Below, in pieces: positions 21,548-33,578 of a DNA stretch of 64,000 nt; the first letter of the stretch is position 1; each line of letters begins with the position of its first letter. Source of the DNA: Gonapodya prolifera JEL478. Lineage: Eukaryota; Monoblepharomycota; Monoblepharidomycetes; Monoblepharidales; Gonapodyaceae. The stretch covers positions 246,765-310,764 of the forward strand of contig KQ965763.1 in the NCBI GenBank assembly GCA_001574975.1. The letters run 5' to 3'. Below the pieces are notes generated by a model. It was given only the letters and a program-made list of their open reading frames with translations. It had not been told where the DNA came from and made no database searches. Both the position numbers and the translations under genes were made by a program.

Positions 21548-23601
21548 TCAGATGAATTTCTGCTTCAATTGGAGGGTTGTGTTGTATTTGAATCCGAAAG
21601 ACACGTTCATGTTGGATCTTGCGAATGGATTCGTGTATGGGGCGGGAGGGAACGACAACATGTCAAGACCTGAATGTAAGCCAGTTGAGCACTGAATTTG
21701 AGCGAGGAAAATAAATGATTTATATACCTGTCCTTCCATGAACCATTTGAGGCAGGTCTTGTTGAACTCTACGACGAGAGAATTGCTCGCAACGTTCCTT
21801 GGATTCGAACCATCGACGTCCCGTCTCAGGATGTTCCGAGGGTCCAAAGACTTGCGAGCAACCAAATTCGCGCTGCGTCGGGCTTCTAAGAGGGATGAAC
21901 GTGTTGCTGAGGATGAGTTGTCTCCGACCTCCGCACCAAACACTCTGCACCACCAGTTCATTGTGTAAGCACTGTGGATGGTCTGTGATCCCGAGCACGC
22001 GCGTGCCATAGAGGGGGAAAGTAATCGACAAGATTACTTCAGTCGATAAGGTATGGGTTCAGCTTCCGAACTTCGGCAAAAAGCTTGGTAGAAGAGGTTG
22101 TGAAGAGCCCCCGATGGAGTCGGACTTGGATCATGCCAGTACGGATCTTGTCTTGGGCATCACGTATCTTGGAAAGAAGATCGTCACGTATCACATGCAT
22201 CAAAAGCGGAGGAGATAACGGAAGGCCTTTCAGCAGTTCAATAAGTAGACGATTGAAAAATGGATCAGCTCTGACGACGGGGATGTTTGATGGTGTGCAA
22301 CATTAAGTCACACTTCCAACAGAAGACGAGTGTCCCGCAAGCTGCATAGAGTCCGAGATGTCGCCGGTCATAAGTATCAAAGAAATGAGGTGCGGTCCCC
22401 CGAGCGCTCCATTGATACAACAATATCAAACTCGCTCCCACACTCTTCGAGCTGCCTGATCCAGGTGCATATTCAAGGGAAGGACTCTTGGACAACCTCC
22501 AAAGTTTTATGATGTCGCGAACCTCATAGCCTTGTGCTTTTGTGGTGGAAGTCTGCAAGCAACCAAAATAAAGAAAAATAAGTGATTTGGGATTAAAACA
22601 TAACTTCCAAACCTCGGGTCGGGAGTTGACGCACCTCAGTCTCCGAAAGGATCGAAGACACAGCATCTCTGAAAGCGTTCAAGGTAGCTGCAGACCATCC
22701 GGTAGAAAGCCACACCTGTGCGATGCTTGTAGGAGGCGCGTTGTTCTGAAACATCCTCAAGAGAACCAAGGACTTTGTCACAGCATAGGGGGACGCGTCA
22801 TATCCAACCATACACAATTCTTTCGAGTCACCGACAATGTTGTTGTTGATGAGGAAGCAGAGGTCAGCGAACCCAACGAGAACGTGGTTCTGGCCCCTGG
22901 TGAACATGTCCGGAACAAATGCAACGTTTCTAAACGCCCTTGAGAAATTATCCTCATATGAAGCTCCGTCTGAGTATTTCGAAGCAAGCGGAAATATGTG
23001 GCGCGCCGAGCAGAGAAATTTGAAAACCCTCGGAGAAGCCTCTTCCCACCTATGAGCGATCTGTTCCTTGGTATGGAGCGCCCCGGCATCAATTATTTTG
23101 TCCTCCGTGATATATGTCTCGTCATTGTAAATGCCCCACTGGAACTCCCAGGCTCCCTTGATGAGGTCCATCTCCACCTTGGAAGCTCTAGGAAATGCGC
23201 TTGGGTACTCCTGGTGAAACGGCCGAAGCCTTGAGAGAAGGTGTATGGATTTTGGGAGCGTCTTCCATCCCATCGGCATTCTGCCCGACTTCAGTAGCTT
23301 CTCCATCTTGGTATTCATCTTTACCAGCGCTTCCGGGGAGGCCGATTCGGGCTCGTCCTCCAGACTGTTGTTTCCGTCCGCCTCGACCTTGAACCCCTTG
23401 CTGGCTCGCGGGTCGATCGCTCGTTGCAGTGACGGAGGTGGAGACTCGGATCCCCTTTGTGCTGTTCGAAGCTGCATAAATGACCTTGTGAGCAGGCCAC
23501 GCGAGCTTCTGGCACTTTGGTCCGCAATACGCGTCTTTCTTGCAGCACGAACAAAACTTGGGAGTCTCGAGGGGCGTTTTGCACTGGGCGCAGAGAATCA
23601 T
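21548..23601 (-). pseudogene. MYND zinc-finger protein, frame interrupted
   Basis: The N-terminus is a MYND finger: 'CAQCKTPLETPKFCSCCKKD', 'YCGPKCQKLAWPAHK', with the C-x2-C...C-x2-C...YC-x3-CQ-x3-W-x2-H pattern. MYND fingers bind proline-rich peptides. A long region typical of fungal MYND proteins follows ('GAWEFQWGIYNDETY', 'MLHTIKHP', 'FFNRLLIELLKGLPLSPPLL', 'HSAYTMNWWCRVFGAEVGD'). Frame changes occur after the finger (T-run), after 'MLHTIKHP' (C-run) and near 'DYFPPL' (C-run), and a TGA stands where 'LIDWSNLVDYF' would have Trp. The three shifts all sit on homopolymers, so sequence error may explain them, but the TGA does not fit that. Called a pseudogene with reserve. Confidence 0.6.
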
Positions 23602-23931
23602 TCGTAAAGATGTGTTGACCGATTCCGACAACGGTACCCACCGAAATGCCTCTCTCCACCCCAGAAGATCATTTTCTGATTCTGTGATGATCCACGCAAC
23701 CTCATTTATCAGGATCTAGCTTCTCACCAGACTGTCGTTACTTCAGCCAATTGAAGTCCAACGTTGAGTTCATATTATGCCCCTTTGTACTGGGGAGTAA
23801 AAGTATTTGCCTTTGTAGCTACAAAAATGAAACATGCAAGATACGAATCACGGCTACCTGGCTTCCTCGAACACCTTTCAGGTGCAAACAGCATGACGAC
23901 GATAAAATCTCCTTCGAGCCGACCCTCACAT

Positions 23932-25802
23932 CTACACCTTGGGCAACATCCCATTCCTGTTGTAAAGCGTGGGGACCACAATGTAAGGATGGTAGCCCCG
24001 GTACTTCTCCGTGACCGCATCAACCGCGTCGCTCCGCAGCTTCTTGGCGGCGTCGTACGCGCGTGCGAGGGGTTCCTTTTCGGTTTCGGTCTCTGTGATG
24101 GAGTCGAGTTCGTCGCCTGCGATCTGAAAGTCGGACAAGGATTAATGTCATAAACTTGAGAAGAGTATTGCCGTCCAACGTCCAAGGCCAGTACTCACAA
24201 TCCACTCCCTCGTCGCCCTCCTCACCCCATCCCACGCCTCCCTCCACTCCCTCTCCGCCTTCTCCTTCCCCGCCCTATCCGCCGCCACTCTCTTGTTCCG
24301 CTCCACCTCCTTTTCATCCGCCTTGACGTACGTGTACTCGAACCCCCCACCGAGCGATTTGGGGAGACGGTCCTTGTCGATCCAGGTGGGGAGTTCGGCG
24401 CCGGAACAGAATTGAATCTTGGAGCGCACGACGGGGTCGATCCAGGGGCTGATGATCTTCCACACGCCGGAGAAGACCCAGGGGGCGTTTACGATCAGCT
24501 GCGGAGGTGGGTTACGGCGGGCGGGCGTGGGTTAGATACCTTACCGAATTCGCATCAGAGGGAAGACACGTACCAGAACGCCCAAACTCTCGGGGTAATA
24601 CGCTTCCAAGCAGCTCACGAGCAGCTTCACGAACGGGAAGTCCATGTTCTTGAGCCCGAAATCCGTCATGTCGAATATGATGGTGCAAGTCTCGATGGGG
24701 GAGCACAGAAGTTGGCGGCCGAGTTCCATTTGGAGGACTGAGATCAGTGAGCAGGGGCGAGACCGGTCGTGGGTGTGAGTTGGCCACGTTGAGTTGAGGT
24801 CAAAAAAAGTTATGAAGTCGAGGAACAGGAACCCACCCGTAAGTCTCGACGTCTCCGTAACCGGATCGTACCTATCGTGCTTAAACACATGTACAACAAT
24901 CACCGGCCGTTCCTTTTTGTCGTGCTCGGGGAGCCAGTACGCCTTGCCCTTTTCGATCACGGGTAACCCGACGTAGGGCTCCCCCTTTTGAATGAGACCG
25001 AGCACGTCTACTTTTTGACGCCATTTCAAGCAGTTGAGAAGCATTCGGTAGGCGTGCGCGTTGTTCCATTTTCTGGCGAGGATCAGGGATCAGTGTCAGG
25101 GTAGCATTCGGAACTGTAGCAAACTGTTTCGTCGCCAGCTAGAGTCACAAGCTCACCTCGCCCTCAGAAACCGAAGAGCCCAGACATCTGGCTTATCCGC
25201 GCCCACAAGAACCGAGAACTGATTCATCAACTCCTCGTTGGTGACGGGGAAGGTGGAGGCTTCAGAGAAATCCTCCGCACTGTTATCCCGAAGCTGTTCT
25301 GCGGCAAAGTCATCCACGCCGTCCACGGCTTTCGCGCTCGAGCTCGAGCTCGTCGTAGTGGCAGGAGCAGATGACCCGCCAAGACCCGTCCACGACCTGA
25401 TACCGCCGAAAAAGCTTCTCGCGCCACTGCTCGACACGGACGAGACGGAGGACGCCGACGACGACGAGACTGTGCGTTCTGCCTTCACTGGATCCGCTGC
25501 TGGGGCGTCGTCCGTGGGAGTGGTGGCTGCGTATTTTGCGAGATCTGCGTCCTTCTCCGACCACTGGGAGAGAATCGCCGCCCACAACTGCCTGAGAAGT
25601 GGAGAATCGTGAGCCGCGGGGCGAGGTGGTCAGGCAGGCGACGGTACAAACCGGAGCTGGCGCTCCTCGGCCTGCGAGAGGTTGTTGATGTGACCCGCTG
25701 TTCGGAGAAATGTGGCTTCAGCGTTGTCCTTTGTCTCGAAAGGAAAGTAGAGTGGCGATTGGCCACGGGTGTGATAGCAGACTCACAATCGTTCGCTGAC
25801 AT
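23932..25802 (-). CDS. CRAL-TRIO (Sec14-like) lipid-transfer protein, intact copy
   Basis: At least seven exons. Exon 1 encodes 'MSAND' and splices to 'GHINNLSQAEERQLR', then 'QLWAAILSQWSEKDADLAKYA'. A Ser-rich linker precedes the CRAL-TRIO N-terminal segment ('ALRFLRAR' joined to 'KWNNAHAYRMLLNCLKWR'). The lipid-binding core reads 'RPVIVVHVFKHDRYD', 'CTIIFDMTDFGLKNMD', 'SCLEAYYPESLGVL' and 'LIVNAPWVFSGVWKIISPW'. The C-terminus is charged, ending 'LYNRNGMLPKV'. Such proteins carry a phosphoinositide or other hydrophobic ligand between membranes. All junctions keep the frame. A paralogue lies downstream at 27952-29297 and lacks the core. Confidence 0.85.
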
Positions 25803-26240
25803 TGCTTGTCTGACTGTAATTTGCTTGTCATTGCCACCAGAAAGCGTCTTGATAACTGGGCCTGAAGGGCGCGGCTGAATGTCCGGGTGATCTTTTCGGA
25901 CCCAATTTCTGCCGGCGAACCGAAAGGACGTTGTTTTGTCGAGCGGAGACAAAACAGATCAACCGTGCCACAAACAAGATGGGGGACGCCAGCAGGGAGT
26001 CGGCTATGACTTGGAGAAGTTGCGGCGGACAGTCCAACACTCGCTTCAAGGACGAGGTGAAGCGCAGATTGGTTGCTGACTTGCATAATTTTGATACTGA
26101 GATGAGGTGTAGATTCGACGTCACAGGGCTTGTTCTTATAAATGTCTCTTCCACCATAAACACAATTCTACTTTGGTAACCAAGTTCCAGACTGAACCAG
26201 GCTCAACACACTGTCAGCTGCAAATTATCCACTTCCGCCT

Positions 26241-27555
26241 TCACGATTCACAGTGATCATCACTCACTTCCCTCCCTTGCGCTTGGACCTTTTGTTCCAG
26301 CGCTAGGCCAAATGCCCTGACAGCGTTGGCACGATCAATGGAGTCATTTCGATCTGGACGCCGTAGGAATATTTGTAGTGGTACTTGCTTTGCTGGTTGC
26401 GCAGCGATGAAATCTGCAGGGCATAGTTTTGCATTATTTAGTTCAAAACCCTCGGTCTGCAAGTACGGTACTGAGTACCCCTCTGGATTGACGTGAGTGC
26501 GGACATTTAGACCGCACGACTGCTCAAGACCAGCGTCAAGATCTTCAAGTTGGGTAGTATGGCGGAAAGGTACATGGCGTATGCAAGAAATTCTGCAGAG
26601 AGCTGGTCATGTTTGGGAAAATACCAGAGTGTAGTTCAAGTTCTCTGATGTTATGCACTGCTGATCTTTGTGCGCTAGTTTTTGCCAGCTCCACTTCCAG
26701 CAAATATCCCCAATCAATTGGGGACAGAAGTTTTAATGACCGCAGGAACGGAAGCGCAGATGCAATTTTGGGAACCGAGTACAATGTCCTTCAATGCGAG
26801 GCCGCATCCACTACAAGCTCCCTGAGAGATTTCGAATTTGTCCCAACAAGCGAACTGACAACACGCTGGATTGTTATGCCAGTATCGACGAAAGCGTTGA
26901 TCCAATTGATGGTTATGTTTGTATATGAGGGGAACAGCTCAAGGTCGACATCCTCAACAAGATGAGGAGACCCAAGCGAGCTCATTGGACAATCATATAT
27001 CATAGCTTCAATCCGCGGGAAAGAGTAACGCTTATCTGGCGAGCGGAACACCGAACCAATGTCCCACCTCACCGCAACGGTCAAGGGTCGTCTGACAGGG
27101 TTGGTCAACCACGACGCCAGCACGTGCGGTGGAGCAATGCGAGGGAGCTGCAATTTGCTGAATCCTGCAAAGGCGACGTTGCCTAACGACTTTACTATGG
27201 CGGCGATGGCCGCGAATTGATCCTCGTCGTTCTCTGTGGAATTCTCGTCAAAGACCACGTCCAGCGTTGCTGCGATCCAGCGTCCTCCATGAAAGGTGCC
27301 AGGGCGAGCGAGCTTTAGCTGGATGGGATGCTTGACCCTCAAGATTTCCATGCCCACATAACGTGGACTTCGCTTTCGGAGGAGCACGTTGGCGAGAACG
27401 CCCGCTCGACCGTCCGGAGCAAAGTAAGCGGATGTAAGACTTTGGTATTGCCGTGAGAGGAGTGCGAAGGAAAGCAGGATGTCGCGAGGAGGGAGGTGGG
27501 TGAGGACGAGCGGGATGAGCTCGTTGGGAACCACGTCGAACGAGAGCGGTATGGT
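26241..27555 (-). pseudogene. F-box protein paralogue, broken
   Basis: Matches the intact gene at 11063-12502 along its length: 'NELIPLVLTHLPPRDILLSF', 'APPHVLASWLTNPVRRPL', 'VSSLVGTNSKSLREL', 'LPFLRSLKLLSPIDW' and 'PADFIAAQPAKQVPLQIFL'. The F-box frame has a TGA just upstream and no ATG, while a plausible N-terminus lies in the next frame, so one frameshift is likely at the start. An in-frame TGA at 26793-26791 interrupts the protein at the place where the paralogue reads through, and the C-terminal part changes frame again. It sits between the two CRAL-TRIO copies. Decayed host gene. Confidence 0.7.
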
Positions 27556-27951
27556 GTTTTTTCATGGCGATGGGCCTCCGGGAGAGTGTGGTCGTGCGGA
27601 TTCCCGCCAGAGCTGTGATTGGTGGAGAAAGTTCCCATAATGTTTGAACAGAGTTTGGCGAAATGAACTTTTGCTGACAATCCACGGTTACCTTGGCACG
27701 ATTTCTTTCTATCGCTCGAAGCAGCTCTTATCCAGATGACGCTTCCGTGCGTTGAGGCCTCCGTGTTTGTTCAGAAGACGTCGGTTTGTGGTTCTGTCGG
27801 CTGATTTGCCCACCCACAAATCTCAATTCCCGCGATGCGATGAAGCATGCTAAACAGTGACGGACCTGGCCCAACATGTGTATGGTACAGATGATCAACG
27901 GTGTTTCCAATCAAAAATAAGGTACAAGAATAATGAAACCCATCCCCAAAA

Positions 27952-29297
27952 TTATCGACACTGCAGTTCACAAGAAAGCATCCCAACCCGATGATACCGC
28001 CCTGGGCGGCGCGCCAGTACAAAGCATCGCTTGAAGGAGTCTTGAGCAGCATGGGCAGCATTTTCACGCTGTTTCTTTGCACTCTCGAATGTTTTGGATT
28101 GGGTATCCGTTTCCGCCTCGCTGTCAGACGAGGCCACCGAGTAATGTGCGGCACCCGCGATCTTTGATAAAATTCATGTTACTAAGCACCAATCCGGCAA
28201 GGTTACAACGTCACGCGAACACTCACGATCCACTCCTCGTCGCCACCCTCAACTTCTCCCACGCATCCTTCCACTCCTTCTGCGCCTTCTCCCTGCCCTC
28301 TTGATCCGCCACATGCTTGTCGCTCTTCGCCTCTTCCTCTGCGTCGGCCTTGACGTACTTGTACTCGTACGTGCCTCCAAGCGACACTGGAAGGCGCTCC
28401 TTGTCGACGCAGTTGGGGAGTTCCTCGACGGTGCAGAATTGGATCTTGGCGCGCACCACGGCGTCGAAACAGGGAGCGATGATGCGCCAGATGCTGTTGA
28501 AGACCCAAAGGGCGTTAACGATCAGCTGGATGGTGGGTAGTGGGTGGGTGGGTTTCAGTGGTCGAGGTGAAGCAGTCAGACAGAAAGAAAAACGAAAAGT
28601 GTTCTGTGAGTTGTGGACGTACCATGATTCCCAGACTCTCCGGATAATACGCCTCGAGACAACTTACACAAGAACCGAAGCGGAATCACGTCCGGCATCT
28701 CCGCCCCACAGAAGAAATACAGCTGATACAACATCTGTGCGTTCGAGACCGGGTACGCCGACGCGTCCGAGAAATCCTCGGCGCTCGCGTCCTGGAGCTG
28801 CTCGGCCCCCAAGTCCTCCGCTCCCTCCTCCTTAGCCTTCTTCGGGGTGGACCCAGAACCGCCAAACCCAGACTATGACCTAACCCCGTTGAAAATGCTC
28901 CTGGCACCGCTGAACACCGAGGACACAGTGGAGGAGACCGACGTTGGGCCCGTGCGGCGCTCGCGATGCTCGCAGTGCCGTCATCGTCGGCGGTGGTGGT
29001 GCGTGCGGCGTACTGTGAGAGGTCGGCGTCGGGGTCGGACCATGTGGAGAGGATCTGTGCCCAGAATTCCCTGCGTGGGACATGTCTTGTGAGTGAACTG
29101 TCCCGCATCGCGAGAAAGGGACCTGAAAGATACCTTAGTTGGTGGGCCTCTGTCTCTGAGAGATTGTTAATGTGTCCGGCTGGGCTTACGAAGATCAGAG
29201 GGGAACAGAGAACGGGATTGTTAGGGATCGAGGCGACGCAAGGAACAGACAACGGACACGGGGGCCCGTCTCAGAACTCACGATCGTTCGCCGTCAT
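27952..29297 (-). pseudogene. CRAL-TRIO paralogue lacking the lipid-binding core
   Basis: The first exon 'MTAND', the second 'GHINNLSETEAHQLR' and the third 'EFWAQILSTWSDPDADLSQYA' parallel the copy at 23932-25802 exon by exon. After 'MPDVIPLRFL' the sequence jumps straight to 'SCLEAYYPESLGIM', out of frame. The stretch encoding 'KWNNAHAY...' through 'FVKLLV', nearly the whole ligand pocket, is deleted, including two introns. Downstream exons survive ('LIVNALWVFNSIWRIIAP', 'RAKIQFCTVEELPN', and the charged tail). The Ser-rich linker is also shifted in frame. This is a clear internal-deletion pseudogene made after a local duplication. Confidence 0.75.
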
Positions 29298-30115
29298 GGT
29301 TATGATTTCTTTCAATTGCTCGTGTGGTCGTGGTGTGTCCCCGTTGATTCCTTCGAGGTGTAAAAAGCATCTTCGGTTCCTTATTTGAGGGTGCCGAATG
29401 CCTCTGTTCACCAAAAATTTGACCACTTTTGCACAAAAAAAAGCATCCGGGAGACATGGGTGAAATCTGGATGATCTTTGGGTGAATTATATCGTCGCTG
29501 CGATGTTTCCAATTCTCGTACCTGCCAAGGTGAGGTGTGCAGGCGTTCAATTTGCCGGCCTCGCGAGACGTGGAGAACGTTAGCAAGAGCACACTCTGAT
29601 TGCATTCACACAACAGGCAACCATCGACAAGTCCTACGACTCACCACTGCAGGCCGCACTTGTCGAATCACAAACATGCTGTAGAACAGTGAAAACAGTA
29701 TCGCACTTACCTCGCCAAGTGAGCCGGGTGACCAGTGCCAAGCTACTGCAGTTAACTAGGTTTGACATTTTCTTTGAAAGCATGGATGTTCCGCAATTTT
29801 ACTGAAAATCAAACCAAAAAAGGCTGGGGGCCATTGCCAAGCTCACTATTATTGCGGCCGGCGCACCCACCGCTGACTCTGAGAGCCCTCGAGCTTTAAA
29901 TCTTGGAACAGAATATTGTCATTGCTCGATATGCAAGGTTGAGACTTTGGTCATAGTCAGTTGTGGCACAGACTTGTCTTCCGCGGAAGCTTCAGCTCCA
30001 GATTTAAGAAGAGAAAGCCGCACTCCATACTCATTCCTGAACAGCCACCTTTTCTTTCGCTCACCCATCTCGGTCGATCACGCCTTCTCCCCCAACAAAC
30101 TCAAACCGCACCCAA
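29298..30115. other. Intergenic region between divergent genes
   Basis: Lies between the start of the broken CRAL-TRIO copy (minus) and the first membrane-protein gene (plus), so it should hold both promoters. No frame with a domain and no repeat is seen. Confidence 0.4.
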
Positions 30116-31454
30116 ATGTCGACTCTCGACACGATCGAACCGCGCTTCCTCCCAGTCCTGTCATTCTCCGTGCCAGCCGCAGCCATAGCGTCAGCACTGT
30201 ACTTCCTGAGTGTTCCATTTATCGTCTACACACTCATAAAGACAAAACCGGGCCCAAACCGATCCATCGACACTCGCAACCCCAACGTCAACCTCGCGTT
30301 TGATTTCGGAATCGGTACGTTTCCCTCCTTCCCCTTGCCTAGTCTCTGTCCACCTCACTTCACCATCCTCAATCATAAGGCCGCGGCGTCGCGTTCCTCA
30401 TTCGCGCCATCCTCGTGAACCACTTCTCCACCACGTTGCTCACGGTCGGTGGGATCCCGTTCACGGCCGCCATGCCCGGCTTGTGCATCCAGCTTGCCGT
30501 GCGGACGAGGTTGTGGGCGTTAAAAGCTATCGCGTTGGGAGTGGAGCTTGTACCGGGGCGCACAATCAAGCGGCAAGTCGTGATTGTGAACGTGGTTTTC
30601 CTTGGTACGATCACGTGTTGGCATCTTTGTGCGACGTCCGTGTGCTTACGTCAGTCCTCCTCTTAATCCAGTCTCCCTCGCCATCCTCCTCGGCTGCGGT
30701 CTCCCCCTCATCATCGTAGGCTCCCTGTACGTCGTCAACAACCCGCCCGGCCACCCGCAGCACGACGCTGGAGTGCGGTACCGTCTCATCACCGAAGCGA
30801 TCTGCGTCGTGTCTGTTCTGTGCACCTTGGTTGTCGCGTGGACGTCCTTGCAACGAGTGAAGAGATTCGATGTAGCGAGGTTACGCAGGCCTGTTCATGT
30901 GGTGACGAAGAGTAACGAGTCGAACGGATCTGTCGACAAAGACACGAGTAGTACGCTGGAAGCCGCGACCTCCTCCGCCCAAATCCCACCTTTCGAGACT
31001 GTGCGAGTTCTCATGGAGGTAAGCTCGCCTTCCTCATGCCTCCTTTTCCTCAATCACATACTCATTTCCTCTCTGCCTAGGGCCTAACCCGCCTCATCAT
31101 CCCCTGCTCCCTCCTCGTCCTCGCCCGGCTCATCGCGGGTCTTTGCTTCCTGCCCTTGGACACGTTCATCGGGATATACCCCAACGAGGCTGTGTGGTAC
31201 CCGTTTGTGGTTATTCCTGGTGAGTGCACATGCTCTGTGTGGCTGCTCTTGCTCTTACTCTACCCATTGATTGATCATGTGTTTTTGAATGTGTCCCTCC
31301 CCGCGACGCAGAACTCCTCTTCCTCATAACCCTAAACCTTCCCCGTTCGTACGCCTTTCTCAACCTGCCGTGGCCGCCGCTCGAGGATGATGTCGTCGAG
31401 ACTGGGAAGGAGAACGGTGTGGTTGGAGGCGTTGATGCGGATCGCTCGTCTTAA
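30116..31454 (+). CDS. Seven-transmembrane-like protein, array copy 1
   Basis: Five exons with clean GT-AG junctions give ~350 residues. Hydrophobic segments: 'FLPVLSFSVPAAAIASALYF' onward, 'VAFLIRAILVNHFSTTLLTV', a weaker one around 'MPGLCIQLAV', 'IVNVVFLVSLAILLGCGLPL' continuing through 'IIVGSLYVV', 'AICVVSVLCTLVVAWTSL', 'LIIPCSLLVLARLIAGLCFL' and 'YPFVVIPELLFLITLNLP'. That is six or seven helices. A basic then Ser/Thr-rich loop of ~55 residues ('KRFDVARLRRP') follows the fifth, placed like the third inner loop of a G-protein-coupled receptor. The acidic tail ends at 31454. I do not recognise the family. Copies 2 and 3 follow on the same strand with the same exon plan. Confidence 0.75.
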
Positions 31455-31889
31455 GACTCGTGCAGGCGCACAGGAGCAGGAGGGACGATGAGTGGCAACG
31501 GGGAGAGCGGATGATTTCGGGGACAGTATTTTCAATTTTCAGTATATTGTGGCTTGGATCTATGTCGGCTTCGAAATTCTTCACATGTAATGATATAACA
31601 TGATCAAACATCGCGACCGTCACTACATCAACTCCCCAAACCTGCTCCACTCCTAACTTGACACGGTTGAATGGCCATATGGACGAGATTGGTGGCTTTC
31701 CGTCGGTAGAATAAGCGCATTGTGGCGCAGACCCGCGGAGGCCACAGCGTTCCCCTCACCCAACTGAGCGCCTTTCAATGTCCACACACTGCGGCATTCG
31801 CAACACTTACCCGCGGACTCTGCTCAATCCGCCCTCTTCTTTCCAATAAAACCTCACCCACTCTCCCATCACCGGCCTGCAACACAAAC

Positions 31890-33246
31890 ATGTCGAACAT
31901 CACTACAACAGATCCAGACATCGAACCCCGCTTCCTCCCCATCGCCACCTTCTCCGTTCCCGCCGCGGCACTCGCGTCGGCACTCTACTTTGCGACCGTG
32001 CCCTTCCTGATCTACGCCGTCGTTCGAATCAAACCGGGTCCGAGGGGTGTCGATACCCGGAGCCCGTATGTGAATTTGGCGCTGGACTTTGGGATTGGTG
32101 AGTCGCTTTTCCCCCTTCAGTTATGTTGAAATTTTGTTGATTCCAGATCGGAAAATCTTTATTTATTCACAAAGGCCGCGCCGTCGCATTCATCCTCCGC
32201 GCGGTCCTGATCAACAACTTCTCGTTCGGCCTGCTCCTCGGGTACGCCCTGCCATTTGGGTCTGCTCTGCCCGGTCCCTGCATCCAGATAACGGTCCTGA
32301 CCCGCGTGTGGGCGCTCAAGGCTGTCGCGCTGGGCGTGGATTTGGTTCCTGGACGGACAATCAAGCAGAAAGCAGGGATTGTGAATTTGGTGTTTTTGGG
32401 TCAGTCGTCTTGCTTTTTCTTCTTCCGTGTGCCGCATCGCTAACCCAGCTCAGCAGCCTCCCTCCTAATTCTCCTCGGCGGCGGCGTGCCCATGATCATC
32501 ATGGCGTCCATCTGGGTCGTGCACAACAAACCCGGCGAGCCTCAGCACGACCTCGGCGTTCGTCTACGACTCGCGTGCGATTCACTGCTTGTGCTCGCGA
32601 TGGTGTGCACGATCTTGATTGGGTTCGGGTTTTTGAAAAAACTGCGGCAGTTCGACATGTCGAAGCTTCGTCAACTATCGCCCGTAAAGAAGAAGGTCGA
32701 GGAGAACGGCAAGGGCGAGAGTGAGAGTACAGCTGGAGACAGTCCCGAAAGCCTCATGGAAGCGCTTCCGATTAAAATCGACGCAATTGAGGCTATAAGC
32801 AAGTTACGAGACGTGAGTCATTCGCGATCTTATGTTGTACTCCGTTCGCACTAAGTTGTGACGCCATGTACACCTACAGGGTCTCACGCGACTCATCATC
32901 CCCTGCGCCACTCTCCTACTTGCGCGCTTGGTCGCTGGACTGTGCTACCTTCCCACGGACTCCTTTGTCGGGACATATTCGAACGAGGCCACGTGGTACC
33001 CCTTTGTGGTGGGGTTTGGTGAGTGAACTGTAACGTTGCTGCTCTCTACACTACTCATTACTAGATGCGTGGCAATGACGTCCCGCAGAGATCCTCACGA
33101 TCATCACACTCGTTCAGACGCGGTCGTACGCGTACATCAACGTACCGTGGCCGTCACTCGAAGATGACGTCGAGGAAGAGGTGAAGAATGAGATGGAGGA
33201 GAGCAGCACGGAAACACGTGTGACTGCGACGGGAGAGGAGCGATAG
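31890..33246 (+). CDS. Seven-transmembrane-like protein, array copy 2
   Basis: Same five-exon plan as copy 1, starting at the ATG of 'MSNITTTDPDIEPRFLP'. Closest blocks shared with copy 1: 'FSVPAAALASALYF', 'NLALDFGIG', 'LTRVWALKAVALGVDLVPGR', 'PGEPQHDLGVRLRLA', 'GLTRLIIPC' and 'NEATWYPFVV'. The loop after the fifth helix is again basic ('KKLRQFDMSKLRQLSPVKKK') and then Ser/Glu-rich; the tail is acidic. Conservation of the helices and of the exon borders, with change in the loop and tail, suggests both copies are under selection as membrane proteins. No defect seen. Confidence 0.75.
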
Positions 33247-33578
33247 TTATAGCAGGTTGAGCGGACAGGTGGTTTGGATCTTGGAAGAGAGGTGCATATG
33301 GGATTTCGCAATTTGTTGGAGGTTGTTGTATTGTACGCCATTGCAAAACGAAGAAGTTTCAACGCAAGATCCAGGAAATCGAAAAAGTCTAAACTACAAA
33401 CACAATCAATTTTACAATCGGCCTGGGCCGGGTGTTCGTGTTTGTAGTTTAGACATCCGTCAGTGACTAAAGTCTTACCCATCCAACTCCCCTCCAATTT
33501 TTTTGGAATTCTAACGATCTTCTCTCCTCCAGCGACCGCTATTCCACTCTCCTCCTCCTCCTCCACATCTCGCCCATC

